Shown: positions 60,343 through 64,000 of the stretch, one piece after another
Numbering within the stretch: position 1 is the stretch's first letter
How the letters are laid out: every line of letters begins with the position of its first letter
Source of the DNA: Pisaster brevispinus
Lineage: Eukaryota > Echinodermata > Asteroidea > Forcipulatida > Asteriidae
DNA length: 64,000 nucleotides
Direction: 5' to 3'
Assembly: GCA_023634235.1 (NCBI GenBank)
Contig: JAMKCF010000048.1
Coordinates: 124,001 to 188,000 of the forward strand
Position numbers and translations under genes: made by a program
The notes under the pieces: generated by a model
What the model was told of the DNA's origin: nothing
The model's input: only the letters and a program-made list of their open reading frames with translations
Databases searched by the model: none

Positions 60343-61027
60343 GTAAGTAGTTCACACTGTATAATGTGACTCGTCAAAAAAAACTGTATTTTCTGATACA
60401 CGCACACCCCCTGAGTACAGTTTAAGTTAGTTTGTCTGAGAGTCAACTGTATACATGAGGGTTTTCTTTCAGATTAAATTTAAAGGTAAATTGGGTATTA
60501 AATTTAAAAAAAACTTTTTGGTTTCTCTCCCCCCCAAAAATATAATAAAATAAATAAAAATAATAATAGTGTAGTGAATGGAAGTGCGCCCCCAATCTTA
60601 CTTGGGCCTGATGGAACTTTCTTATTTGCATACGTGTATTTGCTGTAAAAATTTATAAGTGTGTGTCTGCAACCTTCGGACCTTTCTCTTTTTCTTTTAC
60701 AATTTTAGCTTTGAGCAAGAGAGAGCCTATTTTCTTTCTGTGGGTGTTTCTCTTTTTTCTTAGGGAGCACATAGTTTAGTGATTACTCAACCTTTTTAAT
60801 TAAAAGGCCAGCCTCGTATTTGCACCTCTACAATAGTGTACTCTTATTTCATCCCTTACACTATACTTAAAACAATCCTCCCAACTATCTTCGTTTTTTT
60901 TTTTTTTTTTTTCTATCATCCACTGCCGTCTTCCATTCTAACCTGTAACAAAACTTCCATTAACAAATCAAATTTCTTTGGTTTGTAAATTTTGTTGATA
61001 TCACAAAATTGTGTTTCTTTTTTTAAG
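60343..61027 (+). other. Slit intron, D4 LRR1-LRR2 (685 nt)
   Basis: GTAAGT to TTCTTTTTTTAAG. It contains a repeat related to 57255-57425 and a 23-bp poly-T at about 60893-60913. Confidence 0.9.
60563..60780 (-). repeat. Second copy of the block found at 57255-57425
   Basis: GAAGTGCGCCCCCAATCTTA, CTTGGGCCTGATGGAACTTT, CAACCTTCGGACCTTTCTCT and GCTTTGAGCAAGAGAGAGCC follow the order at 57268-57420. No tRNA-like T-arm is attached here. Confidence 0.5.
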
Positions 61028-61099
61028 GGATCTGAGTACCAACTTGATTACCATGCTTCCGGACAATGCGTTTGCCAACATGACCAAGCTCTCAACACT
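61028..61099 (+). CDS. Slit, D4 LRR 2 exon
   Basis: A 72-nt exon: (L)DLSTNLITMLPDNAFANM then TKLST. NMTKL contains a sequon also found in vertebrate Slit (SNMTQL). The acceptor is T-rich and ends TTTAAG. The donor is CT|GTAAGT. Confidence 0.96.
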
Positions 61100-62947
61100 G
61101 TAAGTATAAAAGTGATGATTGTTTCATTAGTCAGACATGTTTTCTGATCAACTCCAACTCGCCCAACGCCGTCATCCGCAGTAAATCTACATTGCCACTT
61201 TGGGGGTCGATACTGTGCAGGGTGAATTTTTAGGCGATGCACGCACAGTGAGACCTATTTTTCCCTGAGGATGTAGCTATTACTAGTAAACTTGAGGGGT
61301 ACAACCCTGTGTGTAAATCTTCTTTGGGAGGAGTGTTGGCTCTGAAAAGAGCCGCTGTTATGGTCCTGACATTTCAACCAGTACTTGGCTCGTCTTCAGG
61401 AGATTAAAGGCAAACATGAAGACGAGCAGAGAATAATGTTTGAAAAGTTGAGACCAAAACAACTTCTATATTTAGAGTCAACACAAAAGAGATCTACACA
61501 TGGTTGCAACTGCAAGTTTACAGTAACGGTCACTTCCTATTAGCCACACCAGGGCAAAGCAACAAACATTGTTTTTGCCCTGGAAGCCTCAGATCAATTC
61601 CTGTGACTTTGCATTTGAGAGAAAAAAGAGCAAAAAAAGGATGGCTATACAGTTTTTCAAAGTAGCATTATAGATTGGCTTTTGTCAGTCAAATGCTGAT
61701 TTATAGGCAGAATTATAAAGAAAGATACGATAAAAGCCACATGTGAAAGTTTCAGCTGAATACAGTGTCTGCTTGCTGAGAAAACAGAGAAACGCAGTCA
61801 GGCTGCAGCATTCGCAAATGGACACCAATCCTCAGAAATATGAGAAACTGTTCATCATGCATGGATCGTTTCTCAGATTCAAATGTTTTCGTGTGAAAAA
61901 TTATTCAAACCATATTACTTCTGAGGGAATCTTTTCTCAAAAAGTCAATACTATAACAGCTGTGGTGTTTCTCACTAACTAAGTTTTTTATGTTCATTAA
62001 TTTTTGGAGAGCTTACCAATCTATGACCCTATCTTTGAGGTTTTTGTAATAGTTGATTGAATCAGGCTGGCAGTTGTTTCAGAAAAGTCGCCTTTTGTGG
62101 GTTCTCCCTGTGAAATGCTGTGACAGGAACACTACTTGCAAGATTTGTAAAAAAATAAGTGCTGAATCGCACTACTTATGTAAGGTATTGCTAATTTGGT
62201 TACGGTCCCACACAATTTTAGCAAAGTCACAAAATATCGTCACCAGATAAGGCGTAACTTAGTCAAAGTTTACTGCGCAAGCCTGTTGGAAAAATCAGCA
62301 GTGGGCAGAACCTTTTAAAAATAGAACGTTGGGGGAGGTGGGGTGCCACTTCATAATACATCATTTCCATGCACCACAAAAATAACCTCCTATCAGTTGT
62401 TGAGCTAAACGTTTTCGTCATTGGTAGGAAATGGAGGTGCAAAATAGCTACCTGTTCAAAGGTTGGGGAATTATTTCCCTGCCCCCCCCCCCCCACCCCA
62501 CCTCCTTTCGCAGTCTCGCTGCCCTTGATTGGAATGTATGACCTCAAGAGTTTGTATTTTGAAATAATAATGGCAAAATCAGTATTGGATACCATAAAAA
62601 AAAACTCAGTTAAAATAAATTACAACAAAATTGTTTATGGCCTGATGTTTCGACCCTAGCAGAGTCTTTCTCAAAGACTAAATAATGGCAACTCAACAAC
62701 CACACTCACGTATACTGGTGTAACAGAAGCAGTCCAGTGGGTTCAAATGCATTTTTGTCAAATCAGAACAGGTGAAATCCCCCTCTTCCAGGAGACCCGA
62801 CTCAAAAAAACCTTCGCCACTACATCTTAGACATGTCTACCCTCCAAGCAAATGCCAACAGTAGACCCATTGTACATACAGTCATGAGTGCTGAAAGCTC
62901 TCTCTTTCACTTGACCACGTTAACATTTTTTTTTTCACCCTCTACAG
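61100..62947 (+). other. Slit intron, D4 LRR2-LRR3 (1,848 nt)
   Basis: GTAAGT to CACCCTCTACAG. It contains a family C copy, a half copy of the GACGTTTCGACCC palindrome (62636-62690) and a poly-C run near 62484. Confidence 0.9.
61641..62040 (+). repeat. Family C MITE-like element, copy 3
   Basis: ATTATAAAGAAAGATACGAT, AAGCCACATGTGAAAGTTTC, CAGCATTCGCAAATGGACAC and TTTCTCAGATTCAAATGTTT in order, ending CCAATCTATGACCCTATCTT, the inverse of the family left end seen at 46108. Confidence 0.7.
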
Positions 62948-63019
62948 TATCCTGAGCTATAATCGCATTGCCTGCATACCACCAGGGACCTTCAGTGGAT
63001 TGAGCTCATTAAGAATCCT
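62948..63019 (+). CDS. Slit, D4 LRR 3 exon
   Basis: A 72-nt exon: (L)ILSYNRIACIPPGTFSG then LSSLRI. ILSYNR..CIPP.TF.GL.SLR is one of the most conserved Slit segments. The donor is CT|GTAAGT. Confidence 0.97.
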
Positions 63020-63323
63020 GTAAGTTTCACTCTTTTTTTTATTTTCTCTTGAACTCTGTATCAAATGAGGCATTTCCTCCACCCTTATAACTCGCCGTGA
63101 CTGGCTGGTTGGCATTTTACTCAACCAGCATTCTTTCTTCTATATTTATTTTGTTGTCTGTGTGTGTGCCGTGTCCGTACGCCAGTGATTCAGGGCATTG
63201 GGAGAGGACCTAGAGAGAAGTCTTTAGGGAGCGAAGGTTGATTTTTTTGTCTCCAGTCTCTCACGCAATGTCTCATCATTATTTTACAACTTTCTGCACT
63301 TGTTTTCTTTAATCTTGATGAAG
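63020..63323 (+). other. Slit intron, D4 LRR3-LRR4 (304 nt)
   Basis: GTAAGT to AATCTTGATGAAG. The shortest intron in the window, with a weak acceptor tract. No elements. Confidence 0.9.
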
Positions 63324-63395
63324 GTCACTCCAGGGCAATGACCTCTCGACGATCCCCGATGGTGTTTTCAACGACCTCCGTTCTCTTAGTCACAT
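63324..63395 (+). CDS. Slit, D4 LRR 4 exon
   Basis: A 72-nt exon: (L)SLQGNDLSTIPDGVFND then LRSLSH. SL.GND.S..P.G.FNDL..LSH is the last D4 repeat of Slit. It ends AT before GTAAGT (phase 2). The following exon, the D4 LRRCT cap, is not within the remaining 605 nt. This is the last coding exon seen. Confidence 0.97.
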
Positions 63396-64000
63396 GTAAG
63401 TTATACTTTTCAGCTACTATTTTTTTTTCTGTATTGCCCATCTATTTCTGTAAAATGTGTGTGGTTACCGGTGTTGTGGCTTAGTTACATTGGTTTGAAT
63501 TTAAATAATAACATGACGGGTGAATGGGGACTGTCCACATGCAGTAGTGGACAGTATCTGTATTAATGGATCTCTACTTTCATAGCCTCGCTGCTCTTGT
63601 TTATCTCTGCTTAGCAGTAAAATTGTCCACCTACTGCATCTCTTTTGAACTCCTTGCATGTTTCCCTCGACCCCATGGACAATCTAGACTGTTTTAAAAA
63701 GAAAATAAGTTTCTGCCTTCAGCTTCCCTAAGTTGTTACATCTTATTATTTCTTCATTTTAGCCCCTTGACAGGAGTGGCTTTTACCCTTTTTGGGGCAA
63801 ACTTGCAAATAAAAAAATACAAATAAAATACAATGTCAGTCTTCTGGTCTTGTACCTCAGAGCAGTAATTTTTTTCCTGATTTTCAAATACATAAAACCA
63901 AAGCCATTCAGTTAACATTTCCCCTGCACTACATTACTGCTGTGACTGTAACCTGAAAAAGAACCTGTATAGTAATCCAGGGGTCTTGGGTTTGATTTCC
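63396..64000 (+). other. Start of the next Slit intron
   Basis: It opens with GTAAGT and runs off the window. It contains a retrotransposon 3' fragment at 63625-63830 and no LRRCT-like frame (no xCxCxLxWL pattern). Confidence 0.85.
63625..63830 (+). repeat. Non-LTR retrotransposon 3' end, truncated copy 4
   Basis: CTACTGCATCTCTTTTGAAC, CAATCTAGACTGTTTTAAAA, AGCCCCTTGACAGGAGTGGC and TTTGGGGCAAACTTGCAAAT match the copies at 1985 and 26695. It ends in an (AAATA)n-like tail. Only the last few dozen codons of the source remain. Confidence 0.55.

Noticed and set aside
63396..64000. D4 C-terminal cap exon at the window end
   Set aside because: No CxCxxxWL pattern in any plus frame after the 63395 donor. 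The stretch is intron with a retrotransposon fragment.
1..64000. CRISPR array, operon, prophage or other bacterial-type system
   Set aside because: The window is spliced eukaryotic DNA. Its tandem arrays are degenerate minisatellites without unique spacers between constant repeats.

Overview
This window is intron-rich animal nuclear DNA, AT-rich by eye, and it carries the middle of one gene: a Slit-family secreted axon-guidance ligand read on the + strand. The exons translate to leucine-rich repeat (LRR) modules with Slit-specific wording ([70 protein letters not shown]). The protein is clearly Slit but not vertebrate-like in detail. The dispersed repeats look like those of marine deuterostomes. 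I favour an echinoderm, possibly a sea star, but the species call is an inference only.

Layout. Positions 1-24154 contain no exon I can support and are best read as one very long Slit intron, or part of it, filled with transposon debris. Seventeen coding exons follow between 24155 and 63395 (1,620 nt, about 540 residues). They encode LRRs 1-5 and the C-terminal cap of LRR domain D2 (24155-42147), the complete D3 domain with its N-terminal cap, five LRRs and C-terminal cap (43034-58845), and the N-terminal cap plus four LRRs of D4 (59643-63395). Signal peptide, D1 and the D2 N-cap lie upstream of the window. The D4 C-cap, EGF repeats, laminin-G domain and cystine knot lie downstream. The exon set is self-consistent: twelve LRR exons are exactly 72 nt, one is 144 nt (two LRRs), and D3 LRR1 and D4 LRR1 are 75 and 69 nt. 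Every LRR-LRR junction is phase 2, both C-cap/N-cap junctions are phase 1, and every split codon completes a sensible residue.

The introns hold at least three families of inverted-repeat-terminated, MITE-like elements, a numerous short palindromic family with ends like GGCCCAATTTCATAGAGC, four 3'-end fragments of a non-LTR retrotransposon, tRNA-derived SINEs, two minisatellites and many homopolymer runs. No other protein gene, rRNA, CRISPR array or functional tRNA gene was found. I did not find a clearly new biological system. The most checkable oddities are a weak but frame-obligatory donor at the D2/D3 linker, a 144-nt fused LRR exon, a CTCF-like motif pair in a small inverted repeat, a roughly 425-bp foldback, and a transposon nested in a transposon.
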